Part shown: positions 44,164 to 56,100 of the stretch, in pieces
Numbering within the stretch: the first letter of the stretch is position 1
Layout of the letters: every line of letters begins with the position of its first letter
Assembly (NCBI GenBank): GCA_036852015.1
Contig: JAANDG010000040.1
Span: forward strand, 372,001-436,000
DNA from: Pelodera strongyloides
Taxonomy: Eukaryota; Nematoda; Chromadorea; Rhabditida; Rhabditidae
Reading direction: 5' to 3'
DNA length: 64,000 nt
The notes under the pieces: generated by a model
Told to the model about the DNA's origin: nothing
Databases searched by the model: none
What the model saw: only the letters and a program-made list of their open reading frames with translations
Program-made: the position numbers and the translations under genes

Positions 44164-47100
44164 ATGGCCCTCCAATTTTTATTCATTCCATTACGAATAT
44201 TCTTCGTGGCACAAGAAGCCTATTCTGATGATGTGAGGAAATCACCGACACAGCTGACCGAAGGTAAGCCTTTGTAGTTTGTAGTTTATAGTTTGCAGTT
44301 GTATCGTGTATTTTGTATTTTGTACTGCAGCGCCTGTTGGTCCAGATTTTAAATTCGTTACAGTAGTCAGTTTTACTTATTTCCTTGAATTCTATTCTGA
44401 AGTATTAGAATCTTATAAGCCTATAAGTATGGGGTTTCCAAGTATGAACCGTGTATTTTCCTTCCAAGAATCAATTACAAAATAGTGTGCCAATAGTGTC
44501 CCGTTGCGATCGGTCGTAAAAACTGCCTGTAGCTATTCTCGTGTAGTGCCAAGATACGGTAAATTTTTCGATACTTGGAAGGAAAATCGGCCATACTTGG
44601 AAACCCCAGCCTATAAGATTGAGCCAAGCTTCTGTAATGTTCAACGTGTTATAATTTGTGTTTAAATTTGTGTTCTTTGTATCCCTGCTGGCTCATGAAA
44701 AGTATTTCCTTCCACTGTGAAAATGAGTCGAAATTAGGGATGATGCTCATACAAGTCATACACTCCTATGCTACCGAGGCTAAGTTCTGGCATGCAGAAA
44801 GTTAGATTTGATTTTCGTCAATGTTAAAGCGAAATACCGGCCGGTTTTTGAAACGAATCGTGGACAACTGAATCCTTACGTACTTATGCTAATTTGCGCG
44901 AATTTAGCCCGATTTTTTTTTATTCAAATTTATGGTCAAATGCATAAGCTGCATAATAATGCTGGTTTACTCGATGTTTTCTCGATTTCAAAACGGACCG
45001 GTATTCCGCTTTAAATGATTTTGTTTCTTACTTCGGTGTCCTAAGCGCCCTAATAAGTATGCGTATTGTCTTTAAATACCATTTTTCACTTAGCACACGA
45101 TAGTGTCGTGGATTTTAAACTCGAACAAACCTGTGCACCTGCTAAACTAATAGTATCCTTGGAAAATTTACATCAAATTTCCAAGTCTGCGCCTATTCTA
45201 CCTATGGTCTACGAGTTTTTAATTACTGCCATTTGGTTCATGTTTATGTTTATCTCTTGGAAAACATAAACATAACATAAACTCTTTCCCCTACTACATC
45301 AATACTCTTTCTCCTTTGCCATATAAACTGTAAGTGTTCATCGCATCCGTAAGAACATGCAGTGCCTGCACCACATGTCTGAACTTTTTTAAATTTCGCA
45401 ATAACAGTTTTCAAAAGTACCCATCAAAGACGGTCACGACAATTCTATTTCTGGAGCGTTTGAAACGTAAATTCACGTTTCGTTATACATAATACATAAT
45501 AACATAATACGCGTTCAGCTCACCTTCGTTGCCTGTATAAAAGGTGACAAAAACATATACCGTGGTATCGAAACTTTCTAAGATATGGCACATCTGCGTG
45601 ATAATTAACGCAGAGTTATTTCAAAAAATTAGCATTGGTAATTAAGCTGTGCCCTGGGAATGGCCGTTTTCGAGTATGTAAAGATACGTAAAATGGGAAG
45701 TGTTATGTATAAACATGGAAAGTTAAATATTTATTTTTAGGTGTGGTGTTAGTTTATATTTTACTCATTTACTTATTTCTACTATTATATTAGATATTTA
45801 ATTTAGATTTCTCTCTATTGTGCGCTGATGGAATTCCCCTTCTCTTGGACGATGATCAACCGAAACGATGCCACCCGCGACCATGGGTAAGTAACTCGGT
45901 GAAGCCATTTTCACGACGTATTTCCCACGGGTACATTAGGGAATATTTTCCCGACGCTATCGCATTGTTGAATATAACTTCTGGAACTTCCGCAAAGCGC
46001 TGCGCAAAAAGAATGCGCGTCATTGTGGGGCGGTCGAGCGAAATTCGGATAGCTGAAACATGCACAGATACAGATTCCTCGTACTGTTATCGCATTTGTA
46101 GAGCATCCAGCAGCCCAAGAGAGTAGCGTTTATAAAGGTAATGGCGAATGAAAATATGACAGGCTCCTTAGGGTAGAACCTCACCTAAGAGGTACTTACA
46201 TGTCTGATTGCTACATGTCTGATTTGTCGTTAGTATAAGTTTCTTCTTCAGAAAGCCGAATTAAAATGTCCTCATGGTTTTTGGTGTCACGATGGATTGG
46301 CGGACGAAACCCGATATTGTTGCCCGAAAAACCGGAAAGGTCTATTTTTTTTTAAATACTATCTATTTTTAGTTTAGGTATTATTATTTATTTCTACTCA
46401 TTTACTTCTTTTTCTATTTTATTTTATTCAATGTGCTGAAATGATTTTCGAAATTTTTTTTTAAGCGGTCTGTTGATTTATTTATCACATCAACGGAGCA
46501 CCCTCGGTTTCTCGGCCCGCCGAGCTAGCTAACGTCTATCGAGGCCCGCGAAGCGTCCCGAGAAACCGAGGGTGCGTAGCGCGCGAAGCGCGCCGAGCTC
46601 TAGCCAAATCAAATAATTTTAGTGAGCAACCAGTGTCACTTACCCTCGGCAGTAGGTGTTGGACGAACTGAATACAGTCGATTTTACTATGATTGGAGAT
46701 CGGGAAGGTGATCAGTTTAAATATACCTCTTACAATTAGTCGTGAATCATAACACTTAACACTTTTTAATCAGAGCATAACCCCTTCTAGTTCACCGGCC
46801 ACACTTACTTTGAGTAGCTTAGGCCGTGTGGTTATGAATAAATAAATAAATCTTTTACGCTTCAAGAGCGTGTACCTTTATTCAAGGTAGTTCAAATTCA
46901 AAGTTTGTCTATGACGTATTCCGCAGAGGTCCTGAGCACAGGCGAAATCGCGAAGAGTTCCGGATGGCAAATTGCTGATGAAAAATTTTCTTCGGGCTAG
47001 GTCCAGTTATGAGTCGTTACCTAAATTGCTTGTTCCTAATTGCAAGCTTATGGCTGTTTTTTTTTGCAGATGCAAGCACATGGTGTACACAGGACTCGGA

Positions 47101-50100
47101 GGAAATCAGAACAATTTTCCAACAGTTTCCGCATGCATGCACGCGTGTAAAGGTAAGTACTGTAGTTAGTGCTCTACAGGTAATCGATACTGTAAAAGTG
47201 ACATTCAAGAATCCAAAGATAACGCCGGAGTTTCTATAGTTTACAAACTAGACCCAGCTATACACGGCCTGAGTGATCATCTGCAAAGTTATGGATGGAA
47301 AAATGGAAATTTTTTCATTTTTCACAGGTTATGGAAAATAATGACACAACTCTCTCGTGAAAGCATAATAAGTTATTTGAATAAACATATTGAATTCAAT
47401 TAGAAAGTGCAAGTAACAAATTATTTGTTTCCAGAAAGCGGAAAACCACTGGAACCCGAAGAAGTACTATCAGAAATAGAGAAAACTGTCCGTCCCAAGC
47501 GACCGTTACCGGAAACGACTACCGTATCCGCGGAAGCAACGTCAACTTCGATAGAAACTGTCACCGAGGTTTCACAGGGTTAGTACTCGTGTTCCTGTTG
47601 CAATCATATGGTAGAGTAGGGGTGTAGTAGTAGTAGTACGGTATTTCTACGGACGCTAGAGCAGGGTGTACCAGTGTACCACCCTTTCATAATCTAAGTC
47701 TCCGTGAAACTATCGTCAAAATCACGGGCCATTCTAATTGTAAGATCCCGCTTGCCACATCATTACTCTTTTTTTTGTCTTCTATTTTTGTTTTAAATTA
47801 AAAGAGTAAAAATTTCAGAAACAACGACAAAGAAAAAGAAAACGAAGAAGCCGAAAGTGCCCAAAACGACGACAAAAGTTACTGAAAAGATTGCTCCAAA
47901 GGTGGGATTTTATTTTGGAATTTAGTTGCCGTTGCGTGCAGCAAATTTATATTTTTCTTTATTAGTCATTCATGTAGCACCATCCAATAAGCCATAGGTA
48001 GTAAACATTACTTAACAACCTAAAAAATCCCGAAACTATCGGAAAGTAGTCATATTTCACTTCTCAGACCTGGCCCACAACCCTAGTGGAGAATACGAAA
48101 GGAGAAACAAAGATGGTCACATCAACCAAGAGGACACGCCCACCATCAACGACCACTCAGATGTTTACCACTGAAGAACTCTTAACGTCGACCGAAGCTG
48201 GAACTACTCCAGTAGCATTCCGAGGCAACCCATGTAGTATGTCACCCGATAAAGGAGTTGCGGGAGACGCGGCGAGGGTTACGAGGTAATTGATTGTTCT
48301 TTGGATTGGTAATAAAGAATGTGGTTAAGCGGTTTTCACGGCAATTTTTCTTCGCCCAAGGTGAAATTATAAGAGAACCGGTTTTTGTTATTCTTTCAGG
48401 TGGTACTTTGACGCGTCTGTGCAAAATTGTGTTGAGTTCACATTTCTGGGAAATGGCGGGAACTACAATCGATTTGAATCCGTCGACCAATGTTTGGAAA
48501 CGTGCGGGCAAGGTAGGCATAGTTTCTTTAATGGCTTGAAAATGACAAATGGGTACCACTCTGTGAAACAAATAGTCACAATAAAAAATTGCTTGATAAG
48601 AATAAAACATTGTTGAAAGAAAAACACTGCTGCTCAAAATCGGCGTATAGTTTCCAATTCTGTGTACTCGGTGCTGGTACGACTCACAAAGAAGCTCTCT
48701 CAAAAGGAGATGCGCGTACTAATTGTGCGCTGCGCTGCTCGATGCTCAGGACCAGGAGCATGCCGGAAGCTTCAATTTTTCAGGTAAGTTGATCAAGACT
48801 TCCTGTTTTGACGTGCCAATCGTCGGAATCGGTCACTTCCAAATCCCTCGTTGGCACTTTGACGTTCAAAAGAAAAAGTGCGTCAAATTCTTGTATTCGG
48901 GCACGGGAGGAAATGACAATCGGTTCCTGACGAAGAGAAAGTGCGATCGAGTTTGCGTGAAAGGTGAGCGTTATCTTATCTGAGCGTTAAAGCGAAATAC
49001 CGGCCGGTTTTTGAAACACATCGAGTACACCAGCATTCTAATGCAGCTGATGCAAATGAGCATAAATTAGTACAAAAAATCGAGCTAAATTCGAGTAACT
49101 TTCTTAGCATAAATACGTAAGAATTCAGTTGCCCATGGTGTGTTTCGAAAACCGGCCGGTATTTCGCTTTAAGCGGATTATTAATATCTCTAAGGGTGAA
49201 AGTGGAAAACCAGTTCAAAAACTTTCCTCGGAATATCCAGCGCTATCTTGAGTGCCCGTTGGTTCGACTCCTACTACGAGTATACAAAGTTTTCTGAGCG
49301 TAGTTTGGTAGTAATGAACTGTTTCCTAGTATCCTAGTAGAATGAGCTCTATTGACCGATTATTGATTATTGATTGATTATTGATATCATTGATTACTGA
49401 TCCGGCTGGGGTGCGGAATCCAAGACATAAAGCAAAAAAGTCGAGTCGCTGTCCTTCGCAGTTGATTTTTGACCACCTCCGTCATTTTTCTCCACTCTTG
49501 TTAGTAAATTAGGCCAAGTCGACTGTTTCAAGGGGACTGACATTTATTAACAGTTGTTTTTTCTTATGTGTTCTTTGAAACATGTCGATATTTTTTCTAG
49601 GTAATAAAAAGCAGCAGAGTCAAGCAACTGTGCACGCTTCAATTCCCACTGAGATCCCAGATGTTCAAGTGACGAGTTCTCTGCCAGGTATTTTCTTAAC
49701 TTATAACTTATAAGTAACTTAAGCTTTGCAGCATGGAGTAGTTTTATAGGCCTATTGTGCTCAAAAATCTGGTTCAGATCTAAATTTGCAGCAAATTATT
49801 GGCATAGGGCATAGGTTATTGGATAACTAGCACAAGTCATATCAGACGATATTTGAGAAAATCCATATACTTGCACCCAACTTTTTTTAGCATCTGATTG
49901 TTGCAACAAAAAAAAAGGAAAAAAAAGACTAATTATGACTGCCGAAGGAAGTTGAGGCTGACTCTCTTATCAAGCAACAGCCCGTAATGCCTGTTGTCCT
50001 TATTACAGCTTTGTATTTACTTATTGCTTATGATATCTATATGTACTTCAGGTGCCACGCGCTTCTCTCACTTGGGTTCAAGTAGTCACGTCCGTCCGGT

Positions 50101-53100
50101 CACTACTCCTAGGTCTTCGGCGGCAGGAGGCACCGTCGACGTCACTCCCTCGTCTGCCCCGCCCCCAATGTTCCCGACTCTGGCATCATCGATCGATCGC
50201 AGTCAATCGATAACTCAACAGCCACCCTATTATCCACATACAATACGACCGGGCGTTTATGTTAATCAGGTATTTGACTTGTATTGCCATTGCCAGATTT
50301 TCAGTTACCCGCATTTGTTCCTGATACGTGTTTCGAGAGCCTATCTTTAGAATTTATATACATGTCTTCAAATAGACTCTATCTCTCACCCCTTCCAATT
50401 CTGTACAATTATAATTTTTTTCATATAAGTTCTTTTTCGTTTCACTCGTAGTATTTCACTCTACTCCCTCTTTCTCTGTCCTCATATTTCACTTTTTTGC
50501 AAGGTTTTGGTGTATTTTCTGAAATTTTATAGGGAAAAATATGTATCTTAACTTTAGAACACTGTCCGTCCCGATCATCAATCAATTCCATTGATTCCCG
50601 ACCTTAGAACGGGTGCTCCGAACTTCTCTCAGGTAAATCAAGTTTATAGTTTGTTCCTTTCATTTCCCGGTACGAGACCTTTCTATTCGCGGTAAACGAT
50701 AATTTGCCGGAAAGAGAGATTTTTAGTTTTCGATAAACGATAATTTGCCGGAAAGAGAGCCCTTTCTGCTAGCGATAAACGAAAATTTTTTCTTTGGTTT
50801 TCCGCGCCAACGCGTTAACCGATTACGCTACCGGCACGCACCAAAGATGCGGGTTCGATTCCCGCCCGACCGAAACATCAATTTTTCATTTTGCAGTTCA
50901 AATTCATAAAACCGGCTAAGAGCGGCCTTAATCTCAATGTGAAATTTGCACAAACATTTGAATCAACTTGTATTACTGTTACTTTATTTACTTCCTTTTA
51001 AATTTATCAACAATCGATTGCAGATCCCCGCTGAGCGCTCCCCATGTCTTCGTCCTTTGGGCTCGATGCCTATGCAGACCTGCCAGTCTCCACACAATAT
51101 ATGCCCTTCTGGAATGTTCTGTCAATTGGCTGACGGCCAAGGGATATGTTGTCCAGTTATTGGTTAGCCACTTCTTTTTTCTAAATTTGTGCCTATGTAC
51201 TAGAAATTTTTTTCCGATTAGAAAAAATATAGCCAATTGTCGAAAAAACGGCAAAATTATCGTGTCACCAGAAAATTCTTGGCTCCAACGGCTCTAGTAT
51301 ATACGTAACCAAAGGATAGACAACAATGATAATCATTTGTGCATGATAATTATCCATGATTCATACAGTAATCTGGTCCATGATTCATACAGTAATCTGG
51401 TAAATAGCCGAAGTAATTACATTTGGTGGTAGATATTTTTCGATACTAAATACAGATTTTGGCGTCGGACCGGTTTCCCAATTGTCTCACAGGGTATAAC
51501 GGAAGAAAGAGAGATTGCTGCTCGTGTGTAGGCTCGGTCACGAACATCAACGAAACTACCTCACTTCATTTATTGTCAATTTTTTCAGAAATGTCACCGT
51601 GCATGCAAATTGCGGAACCGGGCGTGGGACCTTTTGAGTTCGGTCGATGGTACTTCGACTCCGTCACAAATCAGTGTGCTATATTTGCGTTTCGCGGATT
51701 TCAGGTGGGCATTTACATTCTATGAAATTTGAAGTTGATGTTGGTGTTTAGTAACTGCCGAATCTTTCTACTAATCACAAATACTGGTCTCTCAATCTCT
51801 CTCTCTCTCTCTCTCTCTCTCTGTTCTCATTCTCCCCTCCCCCTCTCTCTGCTCCCTAAAATATCATACTAATCACATAGTACAGGACACCGGTACACCA
51901 CGATGGTCGTCTAAGACTAGACGCGAGCATTCCGCAATTGTCAATGAGAATTTGCTTAATTCCACCAATATTTTCAGGGGAATCAGAATAATTTCCTCAC
52001 TTTCGAAGAATGTCAGTTGTCTTGTGGAGGTCGGACTCCTTGTCGACATGGCACTCCAGTCATTCCAAGTCAAGTCAACAACAGGTGGAGTTAAAGCGTA
52101 ATACTAGCCGGTTTTTGAAGCAGATCGAGTACACCAGCAGTCTTATGCAAATGAACATAAACCAGAATAAAAATCGAGCTAAATTAGCATTAATACGTAA
52201 GAATTCAGCTGTCCACGATGCTTTTTAAAAACCGGACCGCATTTCGCTTTAATAAACATGGTAAACTGTAAACAAGACAAACACAATTAGCAAGCGAGAG
52301 AGAGAGGGAAAAAGGAGAGAGAGAAGAGAGAGAGAGATAGAGGAGTAAAGATTCGGGTAGAAATTCGGGGACAAACGAGAATGAGAGAGTGACAGAGAGA
52401 GAGAGAGAGAGGCAGCTAGATGGTAAGGGTTTTAAAACATTTCGAGTACTCTATTCCCAGATGTTCCCCATCAGCCCCGTCGTCGTGTCCGACCGGCTCT
52501 GTATGTCTGGTCGATGACGTCACACTGGACAGTGTCTGCTGCACCTTCCCTCTGCCTGCGGAATTTACATTCAGGTTCGCATTTTATAATGTTTAACAAG
52601 CTGTACGGTCATGATTTGCAGCGAAAAATAATTTCCATGTATTATATGCAAATCAGTGTGTGAAATCGACCAAAATAGGCCACACCTAGCATATGTAGAC
52701 CAACCAACGCTATTTTATTTTGTGTTTAGCAAGAGACCTCAAGGGCAAGGTCTTCCTGTACAGCCTGAGTGGCCTACTCCATCAGTACCCACCCTTCTGT
52801 CCCAGGGTCCGGAGTCAGGTAATAAATATTATAATAAAAATTACTTACTTTCGTTCGTAATTTGCTTGCAGCTTAAAGCTGAGTAAAACCAAATAAACAG
52901 GTAACAGAGAACTGGGATGACAATTATTATCCAGAACTATGAAAAACACGTGAGGTTGCCAAAAAAAATCGGTGTGATTCTGTCAATACTACCGTATTTT
53001 TTGCACGAAACCTGCATACATAATATGGAAAATTAAAAAAATATTCTCGTGTAGTTCCAAAATACGGTAAATTTTCAGCATACTTGCAAACCCCGTAAAT

Positions 53101-56100
53101 TTGTTCTCCTATTTCCAGTGGCTCGTGCCAACCCTTGCGAGCAATTAATGGACGCTGGCTATGGTGGGCATCAGATGAGGCGCTTTTTCTTCGACGTCAA
53201 AACGGCGACTTGCCAATCGTTCACATATCTGGGACAAGGGGGAAATGCGAATAATTTCATCTCCATGGACGCTTGCCGGATGATTTGCCCAGGTTTTTTG
53301 TTGTTTAAAGCGAAATACTGGCCGGTTTTTGAAACACATCGAGTACACCTGCATTCTTATGCAGCGTATGCAAATGAACATAAAAAATCGAGCTAAATAG
53401 AGCAAATTAGCATAAATACGTAAGAATACAGTTGTCCGCGATGAGCTTAAGAAACCGGCCGGTATTTCGCTTTAATAATCCTTGTTTTACAAATTGACAC
53501 GTTTGATGTAGTGAATGTCGATGTGGTCAGGAAGGCTCAATTTTTATCTATTCTAATAACAACTCTTGATTTCTATCATTTTAATTTTAAGACTAGTGCT
53601 AGTGTTACATTGGTTTGGAAAATAGAGAACGGCACAAAGAAGGAATTCAAAAGGCTTACAAACAGAAGTTTGTTCGTCTGTGTACTTTGTGTGTACGTGC
53701 AAATCAACAGGCATGTCTTCACAAATCCAGTAGTGTTATTTACTTCAATCACAATAGTCTAATGCAATGCGCATCTCTTCAAACGTTTTAAACTCTCCGT
53801 CTCTTCAGAATTCCTGAATTCTTGTCCTTCCGGCGAGCCCTTGCTGGATGCTTCAAATAATGCAGTATTCTGTGGTGGGTACGGTGGTGAGTGTCCAAGT
53901 GGAACGTGGTGTCACAGGGGAACCAATCGATCGACTACAGTATGCTGTTCAGAAGGTACGGTGTAATTATTTACTACAGACGCTGATTCACCATTAATTG
54001 TAGCAATTAGGTGCAGTTGATTGCATGAAAAGGCTGCAATTTCTATTCTGTGTTTATATATAAGTTGCTAGCTCTCTTCCTCCTTCTTCTATCTCTCTCT
54101 CTCTCCATTGCTCTCCATTGCTCTCTACACTTCTCTTCTTTTTCTTTATCACTCTCCCTATTTCTCTACCTTTCTCTCCTCTTCCTCTCTTCCTCTCTTT
54201 CTATCTTCCCCCAATTTCAAATCAAAGCTCTTAATTCTGAAGTCGATGTTTCAGCCTATGATCCTTGTTCACTACCGCTTTCTGTTGGACTCGGCTCCGA
54301 AAAACTCGCTCGCTTTTATTACAATGACGAAACGAGAGAATGCGAACAGTTTACGTACACTGGGTACAAGGGAAATCAGGTATAATAATAATAAATGTTT
54401 ATTGGAGGCGTAGGGACAAAGAAGACAAGTTCTTGATTTAGTGGCTATCAGCTCGCAAACCAAAAGGTACCATAACCATAAGATGTTGGTGCGGTAAGGA
54501 CACCATCATACCAACAGGGATGCTGAAACTACGAATAATAATAATAATAATAATAATAATTTATTTCCAGTTGCATCGATTCTTTCAGTTGATAAAGGGT
54601 GATAATACTGTAAATGGAAAATCAAAGAAAAGAGAAAGTACTAAAGCCACTAAAGCCATTAAAAAATAACCGTAGGTGTATATGAAAGTAAAAAAGGGGT
54701 GATATCGTAACATAACGCTTATGCGGAGTAGTTGTAAGTAGTATATATTCAGGAGTAGTTGTACGTAGTATATATATTCAGGAATTGGCTACCCAGTAAT
54801 AGATGCATGTGTCCCAACGTTACATTAACATATAAATAAAATAATCTGCGTATGTGAAAAGACAATAATAGGGCCACATAAGGTTAAAACAAATGGGGTG
54901 CTAGTCATTGGGATAACCCTCTAGCTGCAGGTACCCGGAGATGACGCTACGATGGGACACATAGTGCCGCAAATGGCGTTTTGTGGGAAAGCCACTTGGG
55001 TTGTTGTAGCCTGAGAAAAGAATGCGGAACAACACAAATTGTAATAGTTGAATCACATTATTATGCGTAGAGAACGCGGAGTAACGTATACGAAGAAAAT
55101 AAATAAATAACATAACATAACATGTAAACAAGCGGTTGTGACAAACGGAAAACAACAAAAGTAATCAAACGAGAGCGGCGTAATATAATAGAATCTCTAA
55201 TACCCATAACTGAGAGAAAATAATAATGATGATGTTGACTAGTTAATTACAGAGGGGGTGTGTCTTCGAATAATAATCGGCCAGATAGATGTAGGTGCAG
55301 CATAGCACACATCACCCCATATTTCCAAGTTCACTACATAGGAACTCTGCGAGTGGCTCAGGCTGTACGTCAGCACCATGGGGAGATTCGATTCTGAACG
55401 AAGAATTTAAGATGTTTTGAAAAACGATTCGTCTAATGCATAAAGGCATGAGCGAAAAGATTTGGGACATTTGCAGTCAATAATGTCTTGAGGTAGTTTA
55501 TTCCAAAGATTGACAACCCGACTGGGTAGAATATTCATACTTGCGAGTGCGGACTAAAGGCGTTCTTATACGAAGGCGGTGCCCCCGCGTTAGGCGGCAA
55601 TTGGGCGATAGTTGAAAATGATCTTCCATTTTTGTATGATAAAGACCTTTAATAATTTTAAAGGTTACAACCATATCATTGATTGTTCGGCGACGAAGCA
55701 GAGTATGTGTCTGCAAGTGGGAGAGCCGTTCTGAATAACTAAGACCAAACCTGAATGCACGATTAAATATTTTACGTGTGTAACTTCTCTGAACATTTTC
55801 TAGCAAATTAATCGACGACGCGTCTTTGGGATTCCATATTTCTGAGCAATATTCTAAGATAGGTCTAACAAATGTAGTGAAGAGTTTAAATAGTAGTTTG
55901 ATATCTCTTGAGGAGAAGGCCTTAAGTATATAATTACACCTATTTGACGCTTTAGAATATATGGCATCGAAGTGTTTTTGGAAAGAAAGTTGTGTAGAAT
56001 ATTGTACACCTAAGATCGGTAACATAATCAACTGACCTGAGATCTTGTCCATCCAAAATAAAGGGAGTTGCCGGTTGCTGGGAGAACAATCCACAACATT

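Larger units (their letters stand above)
44164..47578 (+). other. Lustrin/Kunitz gene block 1: signal peptide, L1, K1
   Basis: Exons 44164-44263 (leader), 45807-45886 (CADGIPLLLDDDQPKRCHP, first half of L1), 46252-46339 (CPHGFWCHDGLADETRYCC), 46623-46707 (start of K1, CHLPSAVGVGRTEYSRFYYD), 47070-47152 (CKHMVYTGLGGNQNNF to HAC) and 47435-47578 (linker). Phases agree throughout. In K1 the place of Cys14 is Gly and that of Cys38 is Leu. Confidence 0.8.
49601..51162 (+). other. Lustrin/Kunitz gene block 3: Ser/Thr/Pro linker and L2
   Basis: Exons 49601-49687, 50052-50269 (Ser/Pro-rich, PPPMFPTLASSIDRSQS), 50558-50632, a possible 42-bp micro-exon 50897-50938 (FKFIKPAKSGLNLN), and 51024-51162 (L2: CLRPLGSMPMQTCQ and CPSGMFCQLADGQGICC). 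The micro-exon keeps phase but is optional in the model. Confidence 0.75.
51589..52574 (+). other. Lustrin/Kunitz gene block 4: K4 and L3
   Basis: Exons 51589-51704 (CMQIAEPGVGPFEFGRWYFD to FRGFQ), 51978-52084 (GNQNNFLTFEECQLSC, then CRHGTPVIPSQVNN) and 52461-52574 (CSPSAPSSCPTGSVCLVDD to CC). The second exon ends one domain and starts the next, so domain borders fall inside exons. Confidence 0.85.
52730..53955 (+). other. Lustrin/Kunitz gene block 5: Pro linker, K5, L4
   Basis: Exons 52730-52818 (Pro/Gln-rich, KRPQGQGLPVQPEWPTPSVP), 53119-53292 (K5 in one exon: CEQLMDAGYGGHQMRRFFFD to RMIC) and 53809-53955 (L4: SCPSGEPLLDASN, CPSGTWCHRGTNRSTTVCC). Confidence 0.85.

Noticed and set aside
45093..45207. 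Candidate exon of the Kunitz/lustrin gene (DFKLEQTCAPAKLIVSLENL)
   Set aside because: Its 3' end is in the wrong phase for the next exon, and the flanking exons join in phase without it.
48649..48783. Cys-containing stretch between K2 and K3
   Set aside because: Including it breaks the phase; 48512 joins 48784 directly and gives a complete K3.
51456..51493. Candidate exon between L2 and K4
   Set aside because: Would shift K4 out of frame; 51162 joins 51589 in phase.
54050..54254. Leader-like Leu/Ser-rich N-terminus before K6
   Set aside because: It is the CT-rich polypyrimidine stretch of the intron read through the acceptor.
55498..56094. Separate 198-aa gene
   Set aside because: It is the frameshifted C-terminus of the LINE ORF2.
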